The position numbers and the translations under genes are program-made. From contig CAWHMD010000005.1 of assembly GCA_963830385.1 (NCBI GenBank), positions 992,001 through 1,056,000 on the forward strand: a DNA stretch of 64,000 bases. Reading direction: 5' to 3'. This document shows, in pieces, positions 1-8,600 of this stretch; positions within the stretch are counted from its first letter, which is position 1, and each line of letters starts with the position of its first letter. This DNA comes from Bog-532 sp963830385 (GTDB taxonomy: Bacteria > Actinomycetota > Actinomycetes > Streptosporangiales > Streptosporangiaceae). The notes beneath the pieces were generated by a model that was not told the DNA's origin, did no database searches, and saw only the letters and a list, made by a program, of their open reading frames with translations.

Positions 1-233
1 CGCTTGTTGCGGTTCACGCCGAGGAAGTACGTGCCGACGCCGTCGCGGCGGGGTGGCACCCACTGCCGGGTGTCGTCGCCGGCCGGGCTCTCCACCTTGA
101 TGACGTCGGCGCCCAGGTCGGCCAGCATCATCGTCGCGTACGGCCCGGCCAGCACCCGGGAGAAGTCGGCGACCAGAAGGCCGGACAGTGGTCCCTTTTC
201 CTGGGGTCCTTGCGGGTTCTCGTCGGTTGCCAC
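1..233 (-). CDS. CaiB/BaiF class III CoA-transferase, N-terminal part (runs off window)
   Basis: The minus-strand reading frame entering from the left edge begins at a GTG (231-233) and gives 77 codons. The N-terminus contains LSGLLVADFSRVLAGPYATM followed by LGADVIKVE and a DDTR segment, the classic opening of family III CoA-transferases that move CoA between organic acids; the catalytic Asp of the family lies beyond the window edge. It sits 68 bp downstream of the IclR regulator on the same strand and is probably co-transcribed with it. Substrate cannot be told. An AGGAG-like stretch lies about 11 nt before the GTG. Confidence 0.85.
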   Translation of the reverse strand, partial: MATDENPQGPQEKGPLSGLLVADFSRVLAGPYATMMLADLGADVIKVESPAGDDTRQWVPPRRDGVGTYFLGVNRNK

Positions 234-301
234 CTGCGCGTTTGCTCCTGACCGCTATCCGGACACTTGTCCGTCAATTTGCCCGGCCGCCGGTGGTGCT
301 G

Positions 302-1135
302 TCAAATCGTGGCGACCCTTTCGGAATTTTCCGAAGCTGACACCTCAGCGTGCGGGCGGGACTGCCACAGCGCCCAGTCGGCCGAGATCTCGCTGGCCGC
401 GCGGATCAGCCGGGGCAGGTGCTCGTCGACCAGCGTGGCCACGCTGGTCTCGGCCGCGTGGACGGTGACGTTCATGGCCGCCCGGACCTCACCGCAGCCG
501 TCGCGGACCGGCACCGCCACCGAGCGGATGCCCGGCGCCAGCTCCTCGTCGGCCAGCGCCCAGCCGCGGGCCCGGACCGTGCGCAGTTCGTCGTCGATGG
601 CCTTGCGGTCGGGCACCGCGGCCGGCGGCAGGCCGGACCGGCTGGGCTCGGCCAGCGTGGCGGTCAGCGCGTCCGCGTCCAGCGCGGCCAGCAGCACCTT
701 GCCCTGGGACGTCGGCAGGGCCGGGAACCGGGTGCCGATCACCACCCGCAGGGTAATGATCTTGGGCACCGAGACCCGGGCCACGTAGACGATGTCGGAG
801 CCGTCCAGCTGGGCCATCGAGGATGACTCACCGGTCTGCGCGACCAGCGTTTCCAGGTGCGGCTGGGCCACTTCCCAGAGGCCGAGCGAGCCGATGTAGG
901 CCATGCCCAGGCTGAGGACCTTGGGCGTGAGCGTGAACCGGCCTTCTTCCAGCCGGACAAAGCCCAGCTCGGCCAGGGTGAGCAGCAGCCGCCGGGCGGT
1001 CGGGCGGGCCAGCCCGGTCCGCTCGGCGATCTCGGTCAGGCTCATCCGCGGGTGCCGGTCGTCGAAGCAGGCCAGCACGTCCAGGCCTCGCGCCAGGGCC
1101 TCGACGAAGTCCGGCCCGGTGCCGCGTCCGGCCAT
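302..1135 (-). CDS. IclR-family transcriptional regulator
   Basis: A 277-residue protein with an N-terminal winged helix-turn-helix (about residues 12-70; MSLTEIAERTGLARPTARRL is the recognition region) followed by the IclR effector-binding domain (TRFPALPTSQGKVLLA, then DEELAPGIRSVAVPV). The pattern and length resemble the PcaR/PcaU/CatR branch that senses aromatic acids. ATG at 1135 is preferred because GGGAGG ends 5 nt upstream; the GTG two codons earlier lies inside that ribosome-binding site. It is transcribed divergently from the LigB/LigA genes and toward the CoA-transferase, so it probably controls both. The effector is unknown. Confidence 0.9.
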   Translation of the reverse strand: MAGRGTGPDFVEALARGLDVLACFDDRHPRMSLTEIAERTGLARPTARRLLLTLAELGFVRLEEGRFTLTPKVLSLGMAYIGSLGLWEVAQPHLETLVAQTGESSSMAQLDGSDIVYVARVSVPKIITLRVVIGTRFPALPTSQGKVLLAALDADALTATLAEPSRSGLPPAAVPDRKAIDDELRTVRARGWALADEELAPGIRSVAVPVRDGCGEVRAAMNVTVHAAETSVATLVDEHLPRLIRAASEISADWALWQSRPHAEVSASENSERVATI

Positions 1136-1153
1136 GCCCACCTCCCGCGGAGG

Positions 1154-1205
1154 GTTGTCCCGTTTTCGCTATCGTCGCACAGCTAGCCGCCGCCGAACGG
1201 ACAAC
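1154..1205. promoter_or_regulatory. Candidate IclR operator (spaced inverted repeat) in divergent promoter region
   Basis: GTTGTCC at 1154-1160 and its exact inverse GGACAAC at 1199-1205 flank the middle of the divergent intergenic region between the regulator and the dioxygenase genes. Two GCTAGC palindromes also lie here (near 1182 and 1212). Binding by the adjacent regulator is an inference from position and symmetry only. Confidence 0.35.
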
Positions 1206-1257
1206 TGTACGCTAGCGCGGTACGGCTGAGGGTTCGGCTGAGCTGAGGAGATGGTCC

Positions 1258-2127
1258 ATGGCGGAACTGGTCGCGATCCTGGCTACCACGCACCACCCGT
1301 TCTACTACGCGACGAGCAAGCTGCCGCCGGAGGAAGCGCCGCCGTTCGCGGCCGAGTGGGTGCGCAAGGTGGAGGCGTACCGCCAGACGCTGACCCGGGC
1401 CCGCCCGGACGTCCTGGTCATGGTCGGCTCGGACCACTTCCACCAGCTCTGGCTGGACAACATGCCGCAGTTCCTGGTGGGCAAGGCGCCGTTCTACGAC
1501 GCCAACTACTACAACGAGGAACGCGAGTTCGGGCTGCCCAAGCTGCTGCTGACCGGCCACGAGGAGCTGTCCGCCCACATCCTGCGAGCCGGGCTGGACG
1601 CGGGCTTCGACTTCGCGTTCTCCAACGAGCTGCGGGTCGACCACTCGATCACGTGCCCGATCTTCACCGTGCGGCCGCAGAACGACCTGCCGGTGGTGCC
1701 GATCTACACGAACATCTTCGCGCCGCCGCTCCCCCGGCCCGAGCGGTTCGTCAAGCTCGGCCAGACGCTGCGGGAGATCATCGACGGCTGGCCCAGCGAC
1801 CTGCGGGTGGCGGTCATCGGGACCGGGCACCTGTCGCTGGAGCTGGGCGGCCCCCGGCAGTTCGGCGAGCACGGGCCCGACCCGGAGTTCGACGCGCAGG
1901 CGGTGGAGTGGATCGGCAACGGCGACATCGACGGCGTGCTGGCCAACGTGACGCTGGACAGCCTGCACAGCCCGGGCAACGCCACCCACGGGTTCATGGA
2001 CTTCATGCTGATGATGGGCGTCGCCGGTTACAGCAAGGCCGATTACGTGGACAACCTGGACCTGTTCCACACGATGGAGGCCTACTTCACCTGGTATCCC
2101 AACGGGCTTGAGGGGGCGTCCTCGTGA
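1258..2127 (+). CDS. LigB-type class III extradiol ring-cleavage dioxygenase, catalytic subunit
   Basis: A 289-residue protein of the LigB superfamily, non-haem Fe(II) enzymes that open catecholic rings. Visible landmarks are ATTHHPFYY with His12, SDHFHQ with His60, and GTGHLSLELGG with His191, matching the metal and acid/base histidines of protocatechuate 4,5-dioxygenase beta subunits in order and spacing. The region where the third metal ligand (Glu) is expected reads GNATHGFMDF and lacks an obvious Glu. ATG at 1258 follows CTGAGGAGA. The LigA-like gene overlaps its stop by 4 bp, so the two form an LigAB-type enzyme. The substrate is unknown. Confidence 0.85.
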   Translation: MAELVAILATTHHPFYYATSKLPPEEAPPFAAEWVRKVEAYRQTLTRARPDVLVMVGSDHFHQLWLDNMPQFLVGKAPFYDANYYNEEREFGLPKLLLTGHEELSAHILRAGLDAGFDFAFSNELRVDHSITCPIFTVRPQNDLPVVPIYTNIFAPPLPRPERFVKLGQTLREIIDGWPSDLRVAVIGTGHLSLELGGPRQFGEHGPDPEFDAQAVEWIGNGDIDGVLANVTLDSLHSPGNATHGFMDFMLMMGVAGYSKADYVDNLDLFHTMEAYFTWYPNGLEGASS

Positions 2128-2486
2128 GCAAGTATCTGGTGGACAAGTTCCTGTTCACCATCGACCGGGATCCGGCGCTGGTGGAGCGATACCGGGACGA
2201 CCCGGCGGGCACCGTCGCCTGGTGGGAGGCCGAGCAGGCCAACCAGATCCTCAACTGCATCGCCGGCGAGGCCACCACCTGGCTGGCGTTCACCGAGGGG
2301 GAGCGGGACGCGCTGGCCGTGCAGGACCATGTGGCGCTGTTCCAGCTGGGCGCGCACCCGTTCCTGACCCTGACGCTGTGGATCGCGATGTTCGAGCGCG
2401 ACTGGGATGAGCCGCTCGGCATGCAGCGCGACTTTGCGGTCCGGCTGTCGCACTTCAACCTGCCGTACCCGGACGTCACCACCTAG
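2124..2486 (+). CDS. LigA-type small subunit of extradiol dioxygenase
   Basis: A 120-residue, largely helical protein like the alpha subunit of protocatechuate 4,5-dioxygenase (LigA fold). It has the typical opening YLVDKFLFTIDRDPALVERY and the helical stretch EGERDALAVQDHVALFQLGA, and contains no metal-binding residues of its own. The family caps the LigB active site. The GTG start overlaps the LigB stop (GTGA), indicating translational coupling and a fixed stoichiometry. The IclR-divergent arrangement suggests induction by an aromatic acid. Confidence 0.8.
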   Translation: MSKYLVDKFLFTIDRDPALVERYRDDPAGTVAWWEAEQANQILNCIAGEATTWLAFTEGERDALAVQDHVALFQLGAHPFLTLTLWIAMFERDWDEPLGMQRDFAVRLSHFNLPYPDVTT

Positions 2487-2597
2487 CGGCCGGGGCCGGG
2501 CTGGGGGCGGGCCGCGGAGTATCCCCGCCGGAGGACGGCTCCGCACCCGCGATGGCGCCGTTGGGCGCGCTGAGGGCGTGATGGCAACGCCAGCCCT

Positions 2598-2639
2598 TTT
2601 GACTCGTGTCAAATTTTTGGTCATACTTTTGACTATGAC
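2598..2639 (+). promoter_or_regulatory. Toxin-antitoxin promoter and overlapping inverted repeats
   Basis: A TTGACT -35 (2599-2604), a 17-bp spacer and CATACT (2622-2627) place the transcript start at about the ATG at 2635. Two perfect hexamer inverted repeats overlap this promoter: TTTGAC/GTCAAA (2598-2603 and 2608-2613) and GTCATA/TATGAC (2620-2625 and 2634-2639). They are good candidates for autorepression by the antitoxin. Confidence 0.55.
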
Positions 2640-2913
2640 GACGTTGCCGCTGGGCGAGGTGAAGGCGCATCTCTCCGAGCTGGTCGGGCGGGTCCACGAC
2701 TATCATGAGCGCGTGACCGTGACCGTCCACGGTCACCCCTCCGCTGTCCTGGTCGCGACTGAGGATCTTGAGCAGCTCGAGGAGACCCTGTCCATCTTGC
2801 GCGATAGCGAGACCGTGCGCCGGCTCGCCCAGTCCGACGCCGAACTGGCCCGGGGAGAGGAAGTCACGGCCGAGGAACTCGCTGAAGTCATGCGACGGCG
2901 CTCAGGTCAGTGA
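2635..2913 (+). CDS. Phd/YefM-family antitoxin
   Basis: A 92-residue protein with the Phd/YefM opening TLPLGEVKAHLSELVGRV and the VTVHGHPSAVLVATEDLEQL strand-turn-helix that forms the DNA-binding dimer. The acidic C-terminal half would wrap the toxin. ATG at 2635 is chosen because the promoter places the transcript start there, so the message appears leaderless with no ribosome-binding site. It overlaps the toxin gene by 4 bp. The family neutralises the RelE/YoeB-type partner and represses its own promoter. Confidence 0.85.
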   Translation: MTTLPLGEVKAHLSELVGRVHDYHERVTVTVHGHPSAVLVATEDLEQLEETLSILRDSETVRRLAQSDAELARGEEVTAEELAEVMRRRSGQ

Positions 2914-3197
2914 CCCAGCCAGAGCCGGATTCGCTCTACCGGCTGAGAACGACACCCACTGTGCGGCGCGCCCTGGCCGAGACCTTGCCCGAGTCGGTGG
3001 CGGCAGCCGCCTATGAGTTCATGGTCGGCCCACTGCTGGTCCAGCCGCACCGGGTCGGAAAGCGTCTGCTCCCGCCGCTCGATGACCGATTCTCGGCCCG
3101 GCGGGGCACCTATCGAATCATCTACCGCATCGACGACGACGCGCGCGTCGTCACCGTGGTCGACGTGGGTCACCGGCGGGACGTCTACCGGACCTGA
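2910..3197 (+). CDS. RelE/ParE-family toxin
   Basis: A 95-residue basic protein with the compact RelE fold: a helical opening (TTPTVRRALAETLP), then VGKRLLPPLDDRFSARRGTY and RIIYRIDD..RVVTVVDVGHRRDVY. The RRG-TYRIIY and VGHRRDVY segments are the conserved core strands of ribosome-dependent RelE mRNA interferases. The GTG start overlaps the antitoxin stop. It is intact and of normal length. RelE versus ParE action cannot be separated by eye, although the VxHRxDVY end favours RelE. Confidence 0.85.
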   Translation: MTQPEPDSLYRLRTTPTVRRALAETLPESVAAAAYEFMVGPLLVQPHRVGKRLLPPLDDRFSARRGTYRIIYRIDDDARVVTVVDVGHRRDVYRT

Positions 3198-3204
3198 ACG
3201 TTGC

Positions 3205-3648
3205 TCAGTCCAAGAGCTTGCGGAAGTAGACGGCGGACTCTTCGTAGCCGAGGGCTTGGTAGAAGGGGGCGGCGCGGCGGGTGGCCAGGGCCACGTAGGC
3301 GGCGCCGCGGTCGCGGGCCCAGGCTTCGGCCGCAGCCATGAGGGCGCGGCCGACGCCGGCCGCGCGGGAATCGGTGGCGACCATGACCTCTTCGACCCAG
3401 GCGACGGGGGCGTTGGCGTGGAAGGCCAGGTGGGTGGTGGCCAGGAGGTAGCCGACGATCGCCCCGGCGGTGTCGGCGACGAGGACGAGCGCGTCCGGCT
3501 GAGCCAGCAGTGCCGCGTAGGAGCGCTCGAACGCGGGGCGGCCGGCGGTGTAGGACGTGGCCAGGTCGCGGGCCAGGGGCCAGACCTGGTCCCGGTCAGC
3601 GGGCCCGGCCGGACGGATCAGGATCTGCTGATCGCTCACCCAGCCCAT
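3205..3648 (-). CDS. GNAT-family N-acetyltransferase
   Basis: A 147-residue single-domain GNAT enzyme. ILIRPAGPADRDQVWPL opens the fold and VMVATDSRAAGVGRALMAAA is the acetyl-CoA pyrophosphate-binding motif A (GVGRAL), followed by APFYQALGYEES, the usual C-terminal strand. The acceptor is unknown. The stop lies 7 bp from the converging toxin stop. ATG at 3648 is used; a GTG at 3639 is possible and neither has a clear ribosome-binding site. Confidence 0.8.
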   Translation of the reverse strand: MGWVSDQQILIRPAGPADRDQVWPLARDLATSYTAGRPAFERSYAALLAQPDALVLVADTAGAIVGYLLATTHLAFHANAPVAWVEEVMVATDSRAAGVGRALMAAAEAWARDRGAAYVALATRRAAPFYQALGYEESAVYFRKLLD

Positions 3649-3838
3649 TGTGACCGGGTGGGCGGCCGAACTCCTCCAGCTCGGCGGGGACCAGACGCCG
3701 GCCGCTGACCACCAGGATCTTGGGGTCCGGGCCGATGAGGACCTGCGCCACGTACCCCGCGTGGGTCAGCCAGGCGACAAACATCCGCGTCTGCCGCCAG
3801 GCTGAGCCCTGCTCGTCCAGCTCGATCCATACGCGCAT
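3596..3838 (-). CDS. Small hypothetical protein overlapping the GNAT start
   Basis: An 80-codon frame whose first 55 residues (MRVWIELDEQGSAWRQTRMF onward) look like real protein, while the Gly/Pro/Arg-rich tail overlaps the GNAT gene by 53 bp. A TATAAT box at 3864-3869 on the minus strand lies about 25 bp before the ATG. No family is recognised. It may be a short gene upstream of and coupled to the GNAT gene, or the overlap may mean the true end differs. Confidence 0.4.
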   Translation of the reverse strand: MRVWIELDEQGSAWRQTRMFVAWLTHAGYVAQVLIGPDPKILVVSGRRLVPAELEEFGRPPGHNGLGERSADPDPSGRAR

Positions 3839-3848
3839 CTTCGCATGG

Positions 3849-3878
3849 TATCGACGTTTTTAAATTATATGTTCGATA
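3849..3878 (-). promoter_or_regulatory. AT-rich promoter with TATAAT box and flanking inverted repeat
   Basis: An unusually AT-rich island for this DNA contains a perfect minus-strand TATAAT (3864-3869) bracketed by TATCGA (3849-3854) and TCGATA (3873-3878). It lies just before the small ORF and at the end of the permease gene. No good -35 was seen at 17 bp. Confidence 0.35.
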
Positions 3879-3883
3879 TCGCG

Positions 3884-5458
3884 TCAGCCGACGGGCGCGT
3901 CGGGGGCAGCGTCGGCGGCGTCGGAGGGGTCGGCGTTGGCCGGGGCCAGCCGGGCAACCTCCTCGCGGGTCTTCTTGCCCGAGGCCCAGAACAGCACCCC
4001 GATGACCACGAAGATCAGCACCGGGACCCCCTCGGTGGCCAGGTAGCTCCAGCGCTCGGAGTGGGTCCAGCCGTCCGGGGCGAAGTCGGAGCTGAACCAG
4101 TGCATGCCCGCGCCGGGCGCGAACAGCTCGACGACGGTGATGACCAGCAGCACCATCAGCACCACGGTCAGCGGCTTGAACCACGGCATCTTGAACGGCC
4201 GGGCCACCTCGGGGTGGCTGCGGCGCAGCTTCCACAGCGCCGGGTAGATCAGCAGGTAGCTGACCAGCGTGGTGGAGATCGTCACGCCGAGCACCGCACC
4301 GAAGAACTTGGCCGCGTTCCCGTTGGTCAGCTGGTGGGCCAGGATGAGGATGATCGTCGACACGATGCCGCTGAAGATGTTCACCCGGACCGGGGTGCCG
4401 AAGCGGGAGTTGATGACGCCGAGGAGGCGCGGGGCGGCCCCGTCGTAGCCGGAGACCGCGAGCGCCCGGTCGGCGCCCATGATCCAGGTCACGCCCGAGG
4501 TCAGCACGCAGATGATGAACATGATCGCGCAGATGTCGCCGAGCGCCGCACCGGCGCCGGTCAGCGTCACGGTGCCGCTTTTGCTGATACTGCCGCCGAA
4601 CACCGTGAACACCTGCTGGATGGCGTCGACGAAGCCGCCGAAGTTGGTGACCTGGCTGGCGGGCAGCACGACGAGGATGCCGAGGACCGGGACCGCGTAG
4701 AGCAGGAAGCTGGCCACCGTGCTGCGGGCGATGCCGAACGGCACGTCACGCTGGGGATTGGTCATCTCCTCGCCCGCGCTGTTGGGCAGCTCGAAGCCCA
4801 CGTAGTTGAACAGCAGCACCGCCACCAGGGCCACGAACCCGGCCTCGCTGGGCTTGAAGTTGCCGGCGGTCAGGCCGTGCACGCCGTGCTTGGTTGCGTA
4901 GACGATCACCGTGATCGTGAAGAAGCCGAGCAGGATGAACCGGGCGAATGCCCCGGCGGTCGGCAGCCATTTGCCGTAGCTGAGCGACATCACCGCGGCC
5001 AGCACCGCGACCCAGATGAAGATGATCGTGATGATGAAGAACCAGGGCGTGGAGAAGCTGTTGCCGCCGTTGAAGAACACCTGGATGGCGGTGATCATGG
5101 AGAACGCCAGCGTGCCGCCCAGCCAGACCGGGTTGGTCACCCAGTACAGGAAGTTGTTGATGGCCCCGGCCAGGTGACCGAAAGCCAGCCGGGTCCACAG
5201 GTAGGGGCCGCCCTCCTGCGGGAACGCGGTACCCAGCTCGGCGAACAGCAGCGCCTGGGGGACGAAGAAGACCACCGCGAACACGATCATCCAGGTGAAA
5301 GCCTCACCACCACTGCTGGCGACCGAGGCGATCGTGTCCACCCCGACGATCGTGCAGATCAGGAAGAACAGGATGTCGAAGCGGCCGAAGTGCCGCTGAA
5401 GCTTGCGGCTCTCCAGCTCGGCAGCCTCGGTGATGGGCACTCCGGGGGCCAGCGCCAT
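3884..5458 (-). CDS. APC-family amino acid permease
   Basis: A 524-residue polytopic membrane protein with about 12-13 hydrophobic segments. The first segments (FGRFDILFFLICTIVGVDTI, then FAELGTAFPQEGGPYLWTRL) carry the APC signature with the unwound glycine-rich helix and the GGPY motif of amino acid/polyamine/organocation carriers. The C-terminal tail is Ala/Pro/Asp-rich and cytoplasmic. ATG at 5458 is preferred over an upstream start because GGAGGG sits 5-10 nt before it. It is transcribed alone and divergently from the glycoside hydrolase. Substrate is not predictable. Confidence 0.85.
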   Translation of the reverse strand: MALAPGVPITEAAELESRKLQRHFGRFDILFFLICTIVGVDTIASVASSGGEAFTWMIVFAVVFFVPQALLFAELGTAFPQEGGPYLWTRLAFGHLAGAINNFLYWVTNPVWLGGTLAFSMITAIQVFFNGGNSFSTPWFFIITIIFIWVAVLAAVMSLSYGKWLPTAGAFARFILLGFFTITVIVYATKHGVHGLTAGNFKPSEAGFVALVAVLLFNYVGFELPNSAGEEMTNPQRDVPFGIARSTVASFLLYAVPVLGILVVLPASQVTNFGGFVDAIQQVFTVFGGSISKSGTVTLTGAGAALGDICAIMFIICVLTSGVTWIMGADRALAVSGYDGAAPRLLGVINSRFGTPVRVNIFSGIVSTIILILAHQLTNGNAAKFFGAVLGVTISTTLVSYLLIYPALWKLRRSHPEVARPFKMPWFKPLTVVLMVLLVITVVELFAPGAGMHWFSSDFAPDGWTHSERWSYLATEGVPVLIFVVIGVLFWASGKKTREEVARLAPANADPSDAADAAPDAPVG

Positions 5459-5584
5459 GAGCGACCCTCCCTTCTCACGGTGCCGGTCCGCACCGGGCAC
5501 TCACTCGGGTCAGCATGACAATGACACGCAACAGGGACATTTCGCCAGAGTTACCTCCGCATTTTGGCCAGCCGGGTGGGTGTC

Positions 5585-5614
5585 TTGACGCGCCAATTTT
5601 CAGATGAATAATGT
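5585..5614 (+). promoter_or_regulatory. Leaderless promoter of the secreted glycoside hydrolase
   Basis: TTGACG (5585-5590), an 18-bp spacer and TAATGT (5609-5614) put the predicted transcript start at the ATG at 5621. No Shine-Dalgarno sequence precedes that ATG. Confidence 0.5.
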
Positions 5615-5620
5615 TTGAAT

Positions 5621-8600
5621 ATGAAGCTTTTCGTTCGCACGCGCGCGACGGTGGCGGGAGTGGCGATCGCGCTGGGTCTGGTTGCTGCCGGGGCCACCGG
5701 GGCGGCTGGGGCGGCGGGCGAGGCTGGGGCGGGCGGGGTCGCCGGTGCGGGCGCGGCGGGGCAGGCGTACCCGACCGTGGGGCGCGGCACGCACTTCCTG
5801 GACGACAGCGCCCTGCTCGGCGGCACCGACGAGAAGGCCTGGTACGAGGCGAACATCCCGTTTCTGGAGGTGCCCGACCAGACCATCCAGAGCACCTACT
5901 ACTACCGCTGGCGGGTGTGGAAGGAGCACGTGCGCCCGACCGGGACCGCGAACGGCGACGTGCTGACCGAGTTCTTCGGCTACCCGGGGTATGCGGCGCC
6001 GTTCGGGGCGATCAACGCGTCGTCGGACCAGCAGATCGACGAGGGCCGCTGGGTACGCGACCAGCAGCCGGTCACCGACGACATCCGGTACTGGCTGCAG
6101 GAGGCGGGTTCCGGGCCGAAACCGGCCACCGACACCTACAACTCGAACACCTCCGACTGGGCCCACGAGTACAGCATCTGGCTGGCCAGCGCGGTGCTGT
6201 GGCAGGCCGAGGTCAGCGGCGGCACGTCCGCCGCGGTCAGCCTGCTGCCGGAGCTGGAGCGGCAGTACCAGGGCTGGAACAGCCAGTTCAACAGCCAGCT
6301 GGGGCTGTACTGGCAGGTGCCGGTCTGGGACGGGATGGAGTATTCGGCCTCGTCGTACGAGACCGACCCGGCCGACCCGTACCACGGCGGGGCCGGCTAC
6401 CGGCCCACGATCAACGCCTACCAGTACGGGGACGCCGAGGCGATCGCCCAGCTGGCCGCGCTGGCCGGGCAGTCGCAGACCGCGGCGTCGTACCGCGGCA
6501 AGGCCAGCGCGCTGCAGGCCAGCATGCAGAAGTGGCTGTGGGACCCGAGCCGGCAGTTCTTCTACGACATGGGCCGGGACAACAACCCCGATCACTCGCT
6601 GCTGTCGGCCCGCGAGGAGATCGGCTACGTGCCGTGGATGTTCGGCATGCCGCCGGCGGCCGACTCGTCCGCCTGGGCGCAGCTCACCGATCCGCAGGGC
6701 TTCGCCGCGCCCTACGGGCCGACCACGGTCGAGCAGCGCAGCAAGTGGTTCATGTACCAGGCCGGCCAGGGCTGCTGCCGGTGGGACGGCCCGAGCTGGC
6801 CGTTCGCCACCTCGCAGACGCTGACCGGGCTGGCCAACCTGCTCGACGACTACCCGGCCCAGTCCTACGTGACGGCGGCCGACTACGACAGCCTGCTGCA
6901 CACCTACGCCGCCACCCAGCAGCAGGACGGCCAGCCGCACGTGGGGCAGGCGCACGACCCCTCGCAGCCGGACTGGATCTACGACGCCAATGACTACAAC
7001 CACTCGACGTTCAACGATCTGGTGATCTCCGGGCTGATCGGGCTGCGCCCGCAGCTCGGCAGCACGCTGAAGATCCAGCCGCTGATCCCGGCCGGCTGGG
7101 ACTACTTCGCGCTGGAGAACGTGCCGTACCACGGGCACAACGTCTCGGTGCTGTGGGACAAGACCGGCAGCCGTTACCACCAGGGCCCGGGACTGCGCGT
7201 CTACCTGGACGGGCGCCAGGTGGCCAGCTCGGCCACGATCAAGCCGCTCACCGTCTCGCTTTCGGGGGCAGGCGCGGGGCCGGGGCCGGGCTCGCAGGCG
7301 GCCAGCACGTTCTCCGACCTGGCGGCCAACGTGTACGGGCAGGGCAGCCCGGCGGCGTTCGCGTCGGCCAGCGGGCCGGGCACCACCGCCGCCGACGCCA
7401 CCGACGGCCAGGTGATCTACGCCGAGAGCCAGCAGGCCTCGCAGTGGACCGACTGCACCGGGTCGGGGGTGCCGGCCGCGGCGGGCACGGTCAGCGACCT
7501 GGGGGTGGACTTCGGGGCGGCGGTGCCGGTGAGCCAGGTGCGGCTGTACACCTGGGACAACACCGGTCAGGGGGGTCACGTGGCCGCGCCCGCCCGCTAC
7601 CGGGTGCAGTACCTGGGAGCGGGCGGCTGGACCGACGTGCCCGGCCAGAAGCAGGCGCCCGCCACAGCGGCGGGCAACGACCTCAACCTGGTGACGTTCC
7701 CGGCCGTGACGACCAGCCAGCTGCGGGTGACGATGACCGACCAGAGCGGCGACTGCAGCGGGATCACCGAGCTGGAGGCCGGGGGTAACCAGCAGCCGGG
7801 TGCGCGGCTGTGGATCAACGGGGCCACCGCCACCAGCGTGACCCTGAACCAGGGGCAGGCCAGCACCGTGACCACGGCCTACTGGCCAGCGCCCGGCCGG
7901 GGAGGCGACACCACGGTGCAGCTGGTGGCGCCGGCCGGCTGGACGGTGCGTCAGACCGGACGGACCGGTGACACCGCGACCTGGTCGGTGACGCCGGGCC
8001 CGGGCGCCGCCCCGGGTGAGCAGGCCGCGCTGTACGCCTACGCGGTGACTGGCGGCCAGACCACCGCCTACGGGCGGGTGACCGCGACCGTGGCCTACTC
8101 CCCCGCCGCCTACACCAGCCAGCTCGACGACCAGTTCAGCTCGGCCGCCGACCTGGGCAACTACACCCAGCTCCAGTCGTCGGTGACGTCCGGCACCGGG
8201 GAGGTCGCCCCCAGTTGGACGGTGGGCGGCGGCCTGGCCTCGGCCACCGCGGCCCAGCCCTGGTTCGGGTTCCTGGTCTCCGGCACCGCCCCGGCCAGTA
8301 CCAGCTCCACGGCCGTGGTGCAGGTCCAGGCGCTGGACAGCGGGGCCGTCAACCACAACGCCGGCGTGTTCACCGGGCTGGTCAAGGACGCATCCGACTA
8401 CGTGATGGCCTGGTACAACTCCTACTACCACACGGTCGGCGAGGACCTGGTGCTGAACGGCGTGCTGCAGCCACCGGGCTTCCAGGCGCCCTGCTGCGCC
8501 GATGTGACCCTGCAGCCGGGTGACCACTTCGCGGTCGCGTTCAGCGGTAACACGCTCACCTCGTACTACCAGTCCGGCAGCAGCGGGCCGTGGACCGAGC

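Noticed and set aside
3845..5518. 557-codon plus-strand frame opposite the permease
   Set aside because: Asp/His/Arg/Gly-rich antisense composition; the permease on the minus strand has clear helices and family motifs.
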